Below, piece by piece: positions 1-6,567 of a stretch of DNA of 64,000 bases. Position numbers and translations under genes: made by a program. Source of the DNA: an uncultured Bacteroidales bacterium (GTDB lineage Bacteria; Bacteroidota; Bacteroidia; Bacteroidales; Bacteroidaceae); contig CACYBB010000009.1 in the NCBI GenBank assembly GCA_902772585.1, positions 1 through 64,000 of the forward strand. The letters are read 5' to 3'. Under the pieces are notes generated by a model. It was not told the origin of the DNA. It saw only the letters and a program-made list of their open reading frames with translations, and ran no database searches. How positions within the stretch are numbered: position 1 is the stretch's first letter; each line of letters starts with the position of its first letter.

Positions 1-161
1 AAAACTTCTATAGATTCCAAACAGCTCTTTAAATTGTAAAACAAATTAAAAGACTCTGTCGGAATATATGTAATCTCGCATTGCTTTTTCTTTTTATGAA
101 TAATAAATGGTAATACACCTATTATTATTGTTACTATTATTCCCAACACACCCCACATCAT
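1..161 (-). CDS. Partial membrane-anchored protein, cut by window edge
   Basis: An open frame runs off the left edge. It starts with two adjacent ATGs (161 or 158) and encodes about 53 visible residues. Residues 3-21 form one strongly hydrophobic segment (WGVLGIIVTIIIGVLPFII), followed by a basic HKKKK stretch, which predicts an N-terminal membrane anchor with the rest in the cytoplasm. It lies 62 bases downstream of the 260-residue gene on the same strand, so the two may be co-transcribed. No family is recognised from the visible part, and it is too short to appear as a long ORF. Confidence 0.5.
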   Translation of the reverse strand, partial: MMWGVLGIIVTIIIGVLPFIIHKKKKQCEITYIPTESFNLFYNLKSCLESIEV

Positions 162-222
162 ATTATCTTGGTTTTAATACCGTAAGCCGTAAATTCTGAC
201 GTATAGAACTAAATTCAGATAA

Positions 223-1005
223 TCACTCTCCATTTTTCAATTCTCCAGCAATAGAAGAAAGCTTGTTTCTCGCCTGTTTCTTCTTTTCTTCTTTCTGACG
301 GAGATACTCACGTTCATCAAGTATAAGTTCAATGACTTCACGAACTACAGAGAAATATTTTAAACAGTCATCCTCTGAGAGTTCATGGATGCCTTTGCTT
401 AATACTCCATACAAAGGCTTGTTATCTTTGAGGACATCAGGAAGATGATTCTCTAGCATTTTCAACTTGTTGTCCATTTTAGCCATGACGAACTGCTGAG
501 TGTCTATCTCGCCATTTGCGATAGCATCTTTGGAGGCCTCATGAATCAGGTACTCAAAAATTCTACGAAGATAGACAAAAGATCCTGTACCGACACCATT
601 GGCTGCCAGACCAATAGCTTTGGTAAAGTCCTTCATATACTGTTTGTCCAAGACTTTGGAATATTGCTTTATTTGAGCGATTTGGATATCTGCTAAAGAT
701 GGATACTGTCCAACTTTCTCTATTATGTCATTATTCTTGTCATAATGGATTTGAACATAGAGATTATCTCCATAACGTTGACAAGTGAAGGTTATCTGTT
801 CAGTACTAACACTTCGGTCGAAGGAGGGAAAAAGAGGAGTATCCAATTTGAATGTGGTATCTACTCCCTTAATTGAGTTTAAACCATCAATACAAAATCT
901 CTTTTTCAAATCAGAAAGAATATGAGGATTCTCAGAAAGTTTGACTTTCTTATATAACGGTTCTTCGAATATGAATTGCTGTGTAGTCATAAAACGATAA
1001 TACAT
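223..1005 (-). CDS. Hypothetical protein, about 260 aa
   Basis: An intact frame of 260 codons with two possible ATG starts (1005 and 990); the second gives MTTQQF at the N-terminus. The protein is soluble, with no signal peptide or membrane segment. A helical middle part around residues 115-160 contains GLAANGVGTGSFVYLRRIFE, and the C-terminus is highly charged (REYLRQKEEKKKQARNK). The layout resembles proteins that carry a DUF4145-like or HEPN-like helical end, but I do not recognise a named family. It sits next to a toxin-antitoxin pair and ahead of a membrane-anchored partial gene, so an accessory or defence role is possible but only guessed. Confidence 0.6.
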   Translation of the reverse strand: MYYRFMTTQQFIFEEPLYKKVKLSENPHILSDLKKRFCIDGLNSIKGVDTTFKLDTPLFPSFDRSVSTEQITFTCQRYGDNLYVQIHYDKNNDIIEKVGQYPSLADIQIAQIKQYSKVLDKQYMKDFTKAIGLAANGVGTGSFVYLRRIFEYLIHEASKDAIANGEIDTQQFVMAKMDNKLKMLENHLPDVLKDNKPLYGVLSKGIHELSEDDCLKYFSVVREVIELILDEREYLRQKEEKKKQARNKLSSIAGELKNGE

Positions 1006-1190
1006 TCATGTTTAATCCTCTACGCCATCCATCGCTATATCAGCAACAAGCCATCTACAAGAAATGGCAGATGCCTGAGTCCAACGAATTGGAAAGGATT
1101 CAGGGTCACAATGGCGTGGTCTGTGCGGAGTCTGATGTCTGATGTCTGATGTTGTTTTAACGAAGACGAAACAGCGAGATATCGGAATAT

Positions 1191-1215
1191 CGGTTAATCC
1201 GCGCGGGATTAACCG
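1191..1215. repeat. Perfect inverted repeat, 10-bp arms
   Basis: Arms CGGTTAATCC (1191-1200) and GGATTAACCG (1206-1215) flank a GCGCG loop. It lies in the 262-base gap between the 260-residue gene and the toxin pseudogene. The same gap also holds a TCTGATG heptamer repeated three times near 1131-1152. It could form a hairpin or be a REP-like unit; there is no T-run, so it is not an obvious terminator. Confidence 0.55.
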
Positions 1216-1267
1216 AAGATACAGGACCAGCAGATATTAGATTATGCTTGTTGAGCCATCAGGCTTG

Positions 1268-1646
1268 TCATTGTTCTCGTTGCTCCTTCATATTCTGCGC
1301 ATGGCAGGCATCAACTACCGTCACAGTCTCCCCATCGAAGGTGTAGGCGTAGTACCACTTGAGCGATGCTCGAGCCTGCTCACGCTCGACAATGCTCAAA
1401 TGCGATTTGGCATTGTACTCGCTTAATCGCAGCCTTGTCGGTATTGGCCATGTGGTAGCCCCTCCAGCGACTTAGAGTGGGCAGGCGTCTCAGCAGTTTG
1501 GACTCTATATCATAGATAGAGGTTATTGCATCACGCACATTGCGCTTATAGTCATCCTTATCGTACGTATGGCGGTACTTCTTAGCCACATTGCTATAAA
1601 AGGTATAAATCTTTCGAGCCGCACGAGGCTTAATGATGTACTGCAT
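1268..1646 (-). pseudogene. RelE/ParE-like toxin, frameshifted
   Basis: The frame opens with ATG at 1646, one base after the antitoxin stop, and reads MQYIIKPRAARKIYTFY. It continues through WRGYHMANTDK, then loses frame near 1430-1440. The neighbouring frame resumes with SEYNAKSHLSIVEREQ and WYYAYTFDGETVTVVDACH and ends at 1268. The total of 379 bases is not a multiple of three, consistent with an indel of one or two bases. The end pattern (YAYTFDGETVTVVDACH) fits the last strands of a RelE/ParE-fold toxin. The pair with the upstream Panacea-domain gene suggests a toxin-antitoxin operon whose toxin is now inactive, unless the indel is a sequencing error. Confidence 0.6.
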
Positions 1647-1647
1647 A

Positions 1648-2253
1648 TCAGCCTTGTGCGTAAATGTAATCGATTTCCTTCTCAATGGCACCGCACAGTT
1701 CATCGGGCGTCATGTCGCGCTCAGGCAGCGGATGCAAGGTATTATACTCCTGCAAACATGCCACCTCCACCTCATCAAGACCGGCCTCACGAGCAATGTT
1801 GTCCCAACTGATGGAGAAATCTCTTGCGGTGCTGCGCCAGGCCACATCGTGCGACTTCTCCTTAATCTCGTCGTAAGAAAGAGAGGAGTACTTGTTGATA
1901 GCCTCTGAAAGCGCTTCCTGCTCATTGGCAGAGAGTTTGTTCAGGTCTGCATCCTGGAGCGGATTCACGTACATCCAGTTCTCCACCTGAAAGTAGCGAC
2001 CAAGTCCCTCGCTATCGGACATATAAGAGTCACCACGGACAATCTTGAGCATATCGTACAAGCGCGAAGGAACAGGACCGGCCTCCATGGCTATGTAGGT
2101 GTCGCCCGTGATGGGACGGCCCCAATCGGCCAGATGCTGCCGGTCGGCAAAGTAGATAATCTTGAAGATTTTGTGGAAGTCCTTGCGCTGCACGCGGTTA
2201 GCCACGTAAAGCAAAGCATTGAGCGTCTTTATCTTATCAAATTGTACGTCCAT
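1648..2253 (-). CDS. Panacea/SocA-type (DUF4065) antitoxin
   Basis: A 201-residue protein whose first half carries the Panacea (DUF4065, GepA/SocA) signature: FHKIFKIIYFADRQHLADWG at residues 27-46 and then a TYIAMEAGPVPSRLYDML stretch at about 52-69. Panacea domains are known as antitoxins that neutralise unrelated toxins in two-gene operons. Here a RelE/ParE-like reading frame starts one base after the stop, the expected antitoxin-first layout. The C-terminal part (about 100-201) is the variable region that would contact the cognate toxin. The start MDVQFDK and the sequence upstream are duplicated at 3.9 kb. The antitoxin frame is intact although its partner is broken. Confidence 0.75.
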   Translation of the reverse strand: MDVQFDKIKTLNALLYVANRVQRKDFHKIFKIIYFADRQHLADWGRPITGDTYIAMEAGPVPSRLYDMLKIVRGDSYMSDSEGLGRYFQVENWMYVNPLQDADLNKLSANEQEALSEAINKYSSLSYDEIKEKSHDVAWRSTARDFSISWDNIAREAGLDEVEVACLQEYNTLHPLPERDMTPDELCGAIEKEIDYIYAQG

Positions 2254-2297
2254 AATCTCAGATTAAGTAGGAAGAAGTTTGAAGGAAGAGGGAAGAG
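2237..2297. repeat. 61-bp direct repeat, copy A
   Basis: Positions 2237-2297 are identical to 3888-3948. Each copy covers the first codons (MDVQF) and the upstream region of an antitoxin-type gene and ends in GGAAGAG purine repeats. It marks a duplication or recombination joint that produced the chimeric antitoxin remnant at 3.7-3.9 kb. Confidence 0.85.
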
Positions 2298-2318
2298 GTT
2301 AGAGGAGGGAAGATGGAT

Positions 2319-2543
2319 TCAGAACACAGCGGCAATACCATGTCTCCGTTTCTTGCGATAGTTGGGATTAGGAATCATAAACTGCTGCTTCTCCTCGTCG
2401 GAAAGAGAAGCTATCGCAACGCCCTTGCTGTCGGCATAAGCCTTGATGGCCCGGATGTCAACAAGATAAGGCATCGCAGACTCGTCCACAGGTTCGTATT
2501 CCTGAGACAAGTATTCCTTATATTTCTTCTCCTGAATAGGCAT
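2319..2543 (-). CDS. Hypothetical small protein, 74 aa
   Basis: A 74-codon frame beginning MPIQEKKYKEYLSQEY and ending RKKRRHGIAAVF. It is charged, probably helical, with no membrane segment. Its start overlaps the end of the 57-codon RAYT-like frame in another register. It lies 65 bases upstream of the Panacea antitoxin gene, on the same strand. No family is recognised. The coherent composition and position within an accessory operon make it more likely real than a shadow, but the evidence is modest. Confidence 0.5.
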   Translation of the reverse strand: MPIQEKKYKEYLSQEYEPVDESAMPYLVDIRAIKAYADSKGVAIASLSDEEKQQFMIPNPNYRKKRRHGIAAVF

Positions 2544-2691
2544 AAGTGTAAGTTTTTATAATTTCCTGCATCTCGTCTTCAAACACACAGAATTGATAGG
2601 GATGGAGGATGCCCACATGAGTGGCCTTCATCTTCTCCATAATCACATGGTATATACCGGTGCCTGAGGATGTTCGAGGTTGACGGGGCAT
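2518..2691 (-). pseudogene. RAYT-like transposase N-terminal fragment fused to a short unknown ORF
   Basis: A 57-codon frame that starts MPRQPRTSSGTGIYHV. That is the characteristic N-terminus of REP-associated tyrosine transposases (TnpA_REP, Y1 HUH family), which normally run well over 150 residues. After about 17 residues it switches to unrelated sequence (MEKMKATHVGILHPYQF and on to YSGEEI) and stops. The catalytic HUH and tyrosine motifs are absent. The second part could be a small gene starting at its own ATG at 2640. I read it as a decayed or recombined transposase 5' end. It is notable because REP-like palindromes are frequent in this window. Confidence 0.5.
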
Positions 2692-2755
2692 TGGTTAAAC
2701 CACCTTTATTCCTTTAGAACCAAAGGTCGTCGGCCGAAGGGTAAGTCAATTGTTT

Positions 2756-3181
2756 CTAATTAATTTCTTTTAAGCGGTCATTAATGTCATGTGCCACCAA
2801 GACTCCGGAATCCAACTCAACATAGAATTCTTCAACCAAACGGGCGATTTCATCATCGTCAATGTCCAACTGCTGCGAAGGACCTCGCTTAGGGTAAACA
2901 TCAAGCAAAATGACAACTGACTTTTCCTTCAAAACCAAATATATCAAACGATAACCGTCTGCCTTGGAAAGATGCTGTTTCTTGTCTGGCAAACGAAGCT
3001 TAATCACGACAGCATCATTGTTCAAAAGAACCATATCACGATTTTGGCGAATCTGCTCTATCGTGGCATTCTTGAAAGCAATACATATCTCGTCGGGAAC
3101 TGCAGCATATACGCCACGTTTCACCTTAAGAAGTGCTGAAAGACGCGTCCTAAATGTGGTGACACTCGCAAAATTCACCAT
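2756..3181 (-). CDS. Putative RelE/ParE-superfamily toxin
   Basis: A 141-residue protein. The central part, about residues 76-105, reads DGYRLIYLVLKEKSVVILLD followed by VYPKRGPSQQ. This strand-turn-strand pattern is typical of RelE/HigB-type mRNA interferases, where a regulating arginine precedes a hydrophobic strand and a basic YPKRG turn. The N-terminus (TTFRTRLSALLKVKRGVY) is basic and helical, longer than in minimal RelE. It starts two bases after the stop of a helical, charged partner gene, a classic coupled two-gene toxin-antitoxin layout. The assignment rests on motif likeness only. Confidence 0.5.
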   Translation of the reverse strand: MVNFASVTTFRTRLSALLKVKRGVYAAVPDEICIAFKNATIEQIRQNRDMVLLNNDAVVIKLRLPDKKQHLSKADGYRLIYLVLKEKSVVILLDVYPKRGPSQQLDIDDDEIARLVEEFYVELDSGVLVAHDINDRLKEIN

Positions 3182-3183
3182 AG

Positions 3184-3609
3184 CTAAAAGGGTAACTTAG
3201 CTAAGTCCAACTTGCTTATTTTCGACATGGCTTCCTGAAGTTCCTTGTTCTTCGGGGCTTTCACACGGAATACATAAATGTCGTGGTCCAGTTCCTCCAA
3301 GTCAGCAATCTGCTGGCGCATACGCTCATCGTAATGCTTGAGGTCGGCACGTGGCTGACTCTCGCGCCGCAGAGCTTTCAACGTGCTGATGACAATCTTC
3401 AGTTCGGGGCCAAACATACGATAGTCTTCCTCGGTGATGGAGATAAATTCATCATGGAGGCGATTGCTGAGACGGTCAACATCATTTAAGAGCCGGGCCA
3501 TCTCACCCCGCTTCTCAGTGAAGAGCGGAGAAGCCATACGCATGCGGCGGTCAAAAGAACGCCGACCAATCCGACCAATGTGGTGAGATATAACTGCTGT
3601 CTGACACAT
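3184..3609 (-). CDS. Putative antitoxin partner, helical
   Basis: Up to 141 residues from 3609; internal methionines at residues 23 and 25 (3543 and 3537) are alternative starts. The body is charged and predicted to be mostly helical (ARLLNDVDRLSNRLHDEFIS, then MRQQIADLEELDHDIYVFRV), ending in SKISKLDLAKLPF. There is no DNA-binding motif I can name. It lies two bases upstream of the RelE-like gene, so it is probably its antitoxin or a regulatory partner. Position, not homology, is the main evidence. Confidence 0.5.
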   Translation of the reverse strand: MCQTAVISHHIGRIGRRSFDRRMRMASPLFTEKRGEMARLLNDVDRLSNRLHDEFISITEEDYRMFGPELKIVISTLKALRRESQPRADLKHYDERMRQQIADLEELDHDIYVFRVKAPKNKELQEAMSKISKLDLAKLPF

Positions 3610-3629
3610 AATTATTCCCTTTGTTTATT

Positions 3630-3701
3630 TTATATCTGTTTCAACAATTCATCAATTTGCTGCTGGAGATGACAGGGGACAGGTTTGATCACCTCTCTCA
3701 T
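3630..3701 (-). other. 23-codon small ORF coupled to the chimeric antitoxin remnant
   Basis: A frame reading MREVIKPVPCHLQQQ and ending IDELLKQI. Its ATG overlaps the TGA of the preceding frame (ATGA). It may be a real short peptide, or the frameshifted tail of the chimeric antitoxin upstream. It ends 20 bases before the next gene starts. Confidence 0.3.
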
Positions 3702-3904
3702 ATGCCGTACTTGTCTGAATATGCATCCTCACGCAGATTTTCCCATGAGAAACTTGCTCCCTGCTTTCCGAGAATGCCGTTGAGTTGCAGAAAGCCAGCT
3801 GATGTATTAGGCAGTGTATTCAGCTTTCTAAGCAACGGCAGTGGATGCAAGGTACTATACTCTTGCAGAAAAGCCACCTCCATCTCGTCAAATTGTACGT
3901 CCAT
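3698..3904 (-). pseudogene. Chimeric antitoxin remnant with Panacea start and end segments
   Basis: A 68-codon frame. It begins MDVQFD, identical to the Panacea gene at 2253, then jumps directly to EMEVAFLQEYSTLHPLP. That stretch matches EVEVACLQEYNTLHPLP near residues 162-178 of the same antitoxin, so the whole Panacea core is missing. The remaining residues end WENLREDAYSDKYGI, which recalls the end of VapB-type antitoxins. The 61-bp upstream region is also shared with the intact copy. This is best explained as an internally deleted and refused duplicate. Confidence 0.6.
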
Positions 3905-3948
3905 AATCTCAGATTAAGTAGGAAGAAGTTTGAAGGAAGAGGGAAGAG
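3888..3948. repeat. 61-bp direct repeat, copy B
   Basis: Second copy of the repeat at 2237-2297, identical over 61 bases. It includes the start codon region of the chimeric antitoxin remnant and upstream purine-rich GGAAGAG sequence. The copies diverge abruptly on both sides. Confidence 0.85.
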
Positions 3949-3995
3949 TACTTCGATGTGAGAGGGAAGAAGGAAGAGGGAAGAGGGATGAGTTA

Positions 3996-4082
3996 CTACC
4001 ACTTGCGTTCAGGAACGCCTACGGCGCCGCCAGCGCCTAGCGCTGTCGTACTGTTTTCCGTTGGTATCTCACTTGCATACAT
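3996..4082 (-). pseudogene. Truncated upxY copy (28 codons)
   Basis: Reads MYASEIPTENSTTALG, then AGGAVGVPERKW and a stop. This matches the first 28 residues of the intact UpxY at 13020 (MDASEMPIDNGTTALG, then VGDAVGVPERHW), and stops exactly where the NusG-like domain would begin. The upstream promoter and hairpin are also copied (to about 4258, matching 13201). The result is a duplicated capsule-locus head cut after the leader peptide-like N-terminus. The conserved leader suggests the transcript start is still active and may now drive the accessory genes downstream. Confidence 0.8.
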
Positions 4083-4139
4083 TGCTTTATTCCAAGCATT
4101 ATGCGCCCTCTTCGTATACGAATAGGGCATTTCATCCTG

Positions 4140-4147
4140 CAAAGGTA
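4140..4147 (-). promoter_or_regulatory. Promoter -7 element of the truncated upxY copy
   Basis: TACCTTTG on the minus strand fits the Bacteroidales -7 consensus TAnnTTTG. It is embedded in sequence nearly identical to the upxY promoter at 13077-13084, including the following GCAGGATGAAAT leader. It lies about 60 bases before the remnant start codon. Confidence 0.6.
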
Positions 4148-4221
4148 CGCATAAAAAATGAATCTATCAGACATTTAGTCGACAAAGATTGATTGAGGAT
4201 GAAAAATTAAAGTATTTTAAC

Positions 4222-4257
4222 AAAAAAAACGACCACATCAATTTGGAGATGTAGTCG
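4222..4257 (-). terminator. Intrinsic terminator
   Basis: Arms CGACCACATC (4230-4239) and GATGTAGTCG (4248-4257) form a stem with one mismatch or wobble. On the minus strand the stem is followed by eight T residues (4222-4229). It would end transcripts coming from the GxxExxY gene. It is homologous to the hairpin at 13166-13200 downstream of the DUF3127 gene. Confidence 0.7.
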
Positions 4258-4284
4258 TGGGGGAATGGAGTAGACGTTTAAGAC

Positions 4285-4480
4285 TTAACGTTAATTACCA
4301 TTAATCAGCCATGTAATTTATCATTAATTATATTATGCGAAACTATTAATGGGAAATTAATGGAGTGATTAGATATATTATGCGAAACTATTAATGGGAA
4401 ATTAATGGAGTGATTAGATGATAATTATATGTTTATACTTAACGTTAATTACCGTGTAATTGACCATGTAATTATTCGTT
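4285..4480. repeat. AT-rich TTAAT repeat block A
   Basis: Sequence built from AACGTTAATTACCGTTAATT, AATTTATCATTAATTATAT and ATTAATGGGAAATTAATGG modules. A unit of about 46 bp containing GCGAAACTATTAATGGGAAA is repeated twice in tandem. The same modules recur at 4968-5145 and 6196-6560. No gene is seen in this block. Confidence 0.8.
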
Positions 4481-4955
4481 AATGATTATTGATCTCATCA
4501 GTGTCGAGCAGATAACTGTAATCTGCATCAGAGATGGGCTCCATATTGCGGTCTACAATGAAGCATTCATTGGTATCCTCATCGTAGACCCATCTCTCAC
4601 CTATCAGGCTCTCCTCGCCAAAGTTAATCAGTAATCCCAATGGCTTGCGGGTCAGCCGCAGGTAGTTACAGAGCTGAGCACGGTGGGATGGAGCCAGACT
4701 GGTGACTGATTTCAATTCAATAATTATATCATCAACCACAATATCCATTTTGTACTTCTTGTCCAGCACGTGCTTCTTGTAATACACAGTTATCTCCTGT
4801 TCGCGTTGATTTTCTATGCCGCGGTCAAGCAACTCAAGGTGTAGTGCCTCTTGGTAAACCGCCTCTAATAAACCCCAATTAAGTTCAGAGTGTACTGCCA
4901 TTGCAGCACCAATGATCTTATATACCTTATTCGTGTACTTGGATAGGTCCAGCAT
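4479..4955 (-). CDS. GxxExxY family protein
   Basis: A 158-residue protein of the GxxExxY family (PD-(D/E)XK-like fold, PF13366). The family motif appears as GLLEAVYQEAL at about residues 28-38. The putative nuclease core follows as KYKMDIVVDDIIIELKSV, with D and ExK residues at about 69-82. Length matches the 120-160 residues usual for the family. Biochemical function in bacteria is not established; a nuclease-like role is inferred from the fold only. The gene stands alone between two blocks of AT-rich TTAAT repeats, with a strong terminator after it. Confidence 0.8.
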   Translation of the reverse strand: MLDLSKYTNKVYKIIGAAMAVHSELNWGLLEAVYQEALHLELLDRGIENQREQEITVYYKKHVLDKKYKMDIVVDDIIIELKSVTSLAPSHRAQLCNYLRLTRKPLGLLINFGEESLIGERWVYDEDTNECFIVDRNMEPISDADYSYLLDTDEINNH

Positions 4956-4967
4956 AATTATCTACGT

Positions 4968-5145
4968 TAATAGCCGTTTTTACTTCAACGTTAATTACCG
5001 TTAATTGACCATATAATTTATCATTAATATATGTTGCAGCGAAGCAATTAATGGGAGATTAATGGAATAATTAATGGGAATTATATGTTTATACTTAACG
5101 TTAATTGGCCGTTAATACTCTTTTTACGTTAATTATATGTGTTAC
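4968..5145. repeat. AT-rich TTAAT repeat block B
   Basis: Fills the 189-base gap between the GxxExxY gene and manA. Modules AACGTTAATTACCGTTAATT, ATTAATGGGAGATTAATGG and ATTATATGTTTATACTTAAC match those of the blocks at 4285-4480 and 6196-6560. No coding signal is seen. Confidence 0.8.
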
Positions 5146-6185
5146 TATTTCTGGGTTAAATGGAGGAAGCGAGTTACTTGGGAGGTGAGGCTGCGATCCA
5201 TGTTGTCGATGAAGGCATCGAGGAGGCGGGTGGCGCCATGGAGCGGGAGGACGTCGTAGTCTGCGATGCAGGCGGGGATGAGGGTGCTATGGCCTGCCTT
5301 GAGGAGGATGTCGTCACCGGTGCTGCGCACGTGAAGGGTGCAGTCGCCTTCGAGGCACATGGAGATGATGAAGCTATCGTACTTGAGGAGGTTACGATGG
5401 AAGGGTTGGGTAATCTCCATGACACGGACACTGAAATAAGGGGAGTCGATAATCTGGACGGCACGATTGGTGGTGTCGGTGTATTCCGTACGGTAGTTAC
5501 GCTCCACGTGGTAATCGAGGGCCTTAGCGGCCAGCTCGGTATGGAGCTCACGGGGTTTGCCATCCATACCGGGGCGGTTGTAGTCGAAGATGCGATAGGT
5601 GACGTCTGAGGACTGCTGGACCTCAGCGAGGAGGATGCCACCACAGATGGCATGGACACGGCCAGCAGGGAGGTAGAAGACATCACCGGCCTTGACCAGA
5701 TGGTCAGCGAGGACCTCGGTGATGGTACCGTCCTGGATGCGCTGCTGGTATTCCTCGGGGGTAATCTCTTGTTTGAAGCCGGCATAGAGGTGGGCGCCAG
5801 GGGCAGCCTTGATGACATACCACATCTCGCTCTTGCCCATCTTCCCGTGCTCGCGCATAGCCATCTCATCATTGGGGTGGACCTGGATGCTCAGATCGCG
5901 TTTGGCATCGATGAACTTGACGAGCAAGGGCAGCTGGCCATGGTAACGCTCGTTGACAGCTTTGCCAAGGATGGAATCTGGGTGCTCGGAGATGGCAGAG
6001 ACCAAATCTCTGCCCACTAGAGGGCCGTTGGCAATGATGCTGGTGCTGGAGGGCACGGCGCTGACCTCCCAGCTCTCGCCAATGGGGTCGTCAGAAGGGG
6101 CGAGGCCCTTGTAGGGGCGGAGCTGGTGGCCACCCCAGACAACGGAGTGGAGGTTGGGGGAAAAAAGAAGGGGGTAATATATCAT
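5145..6185 (-). CDS. manA: Mannose-6-phosphate isomerase, class I
   Basis: Interconverts fructose-6-phosphate and mannose-6-phosphate in the cytoplasm, feeding GDP-mannose for surface polysaccharides or allowing mannose use. The 346-residue protein shows the type I phosphomannose isomerase metal site: SIQVHP (Q101, H103), SEMWYV (E120) and PAGRVHAI (H178). A conserved arginine lies in YRIFDYNRPG (R198). The length suits the short bacterial form. The gene is flanked on both sides by AT-rich TTAAT repeats and reads toward the accessory patch. Its position near Wzz and Wza-type genes suggests supply of mannose precursors for exopolysaccharide, but no glycosyltransferases are present here. Confidence 0.93.
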   Translation of the reverse strand: MIYYPLLFSPNLHSVVWGGHQLRPYKGLAPSDDPIGESWEVSAVPSSTSIIANGPLVGRDLVSAISEHPDSILGKAVNERYHGQLPLLVKFIDAKRDLSIQVHPNDEMAMREHGKMGKSEMWYVIKAAPGAHLYAGFKQEITPEEYQQRIQDGTITEVLADHLVKAGDVFYLPAGRVHAICGGILLAEVQQSSDVTYRIFDYNRPGMDGKPRELHTELAAKALDYHVERNYRTEYTDTTNRAVQIIDSPYFSVRVMEITQPFHRNLLKYDSFIISMCLEGDCTLHVRSTGDDILLKAGHSTLIPACIADYDVLPLHGATRLLDAFIDNMDRSLTSQVTRFLHLTQK

Positions 6186-6195
6186 AATACGTCAA

Positions 6196-6560
6196 GAGGA
6201 TAGACGTTAATTATATGAGAATATATAACGTCAATTGCCCGTTAATAATATGGGGGATATATAACGTTAATTACCGTTAATTGACCGTATAATTTATCGT
6301 TAATTATTATTTTGCGATAGCTATTAATGGGAAATTAATGGGATAATTAGATGATAATTATATGTTAAAACTCAACGTTAATTGCCGTTAATTGGTACGT
6401 TAATTTATCATTAATTATATTATGTCACAAAGCAATTAATGGGAAATTAATGGGATAATTAGATGATAATTATATGTTAAAACTCAACGTTAATTACCGT
6501 TAATTGACCGTATAATTGGACGTTAATTGACGTTAATTAGACGTTAATATTATAGGGGGC
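6196..6560. repeat. AT-rich TTAAT repeat block C, about two 110-bp units
   Basis: Fills the 382-base gap upstream of manA. Two tandem units of roughly 110 bp (about 6258-6370 and 6373-6485) share the order AACGTTAATT, CCGTTAATTG, TTTATC(G/A)TTAATTAT, AATGGGAAATTAATGGGAT, AATTAGATGATAATTATATG, TTAAAACTC. A partial third unit ends in repeated GACGTTAATT. No gene or tRNA is seen. Confidence 0.85.
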
Positions 6561-6567
6561 GGGAGCG

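Noticed and set aside
1008..1142. 44-codon plus-strand ORF beginning MFNPLRHPSLYQQQ
   Set aside because: Short, no family likeness, ends in a TCTGATG tandem repeat; could be a remnant but coding is not supported.
5160..5609. 149-codon plus-strand ORF antisense to manA
   Set aside because: Shadow of the manA frame; manA has a full set of active-site motifs.
4285..6560. CRISPR-like array in the AT-rich repeats
   Set aside because: Units are too long and irregular, with no conserved repeat/unique spacer alternation and no cas genes.
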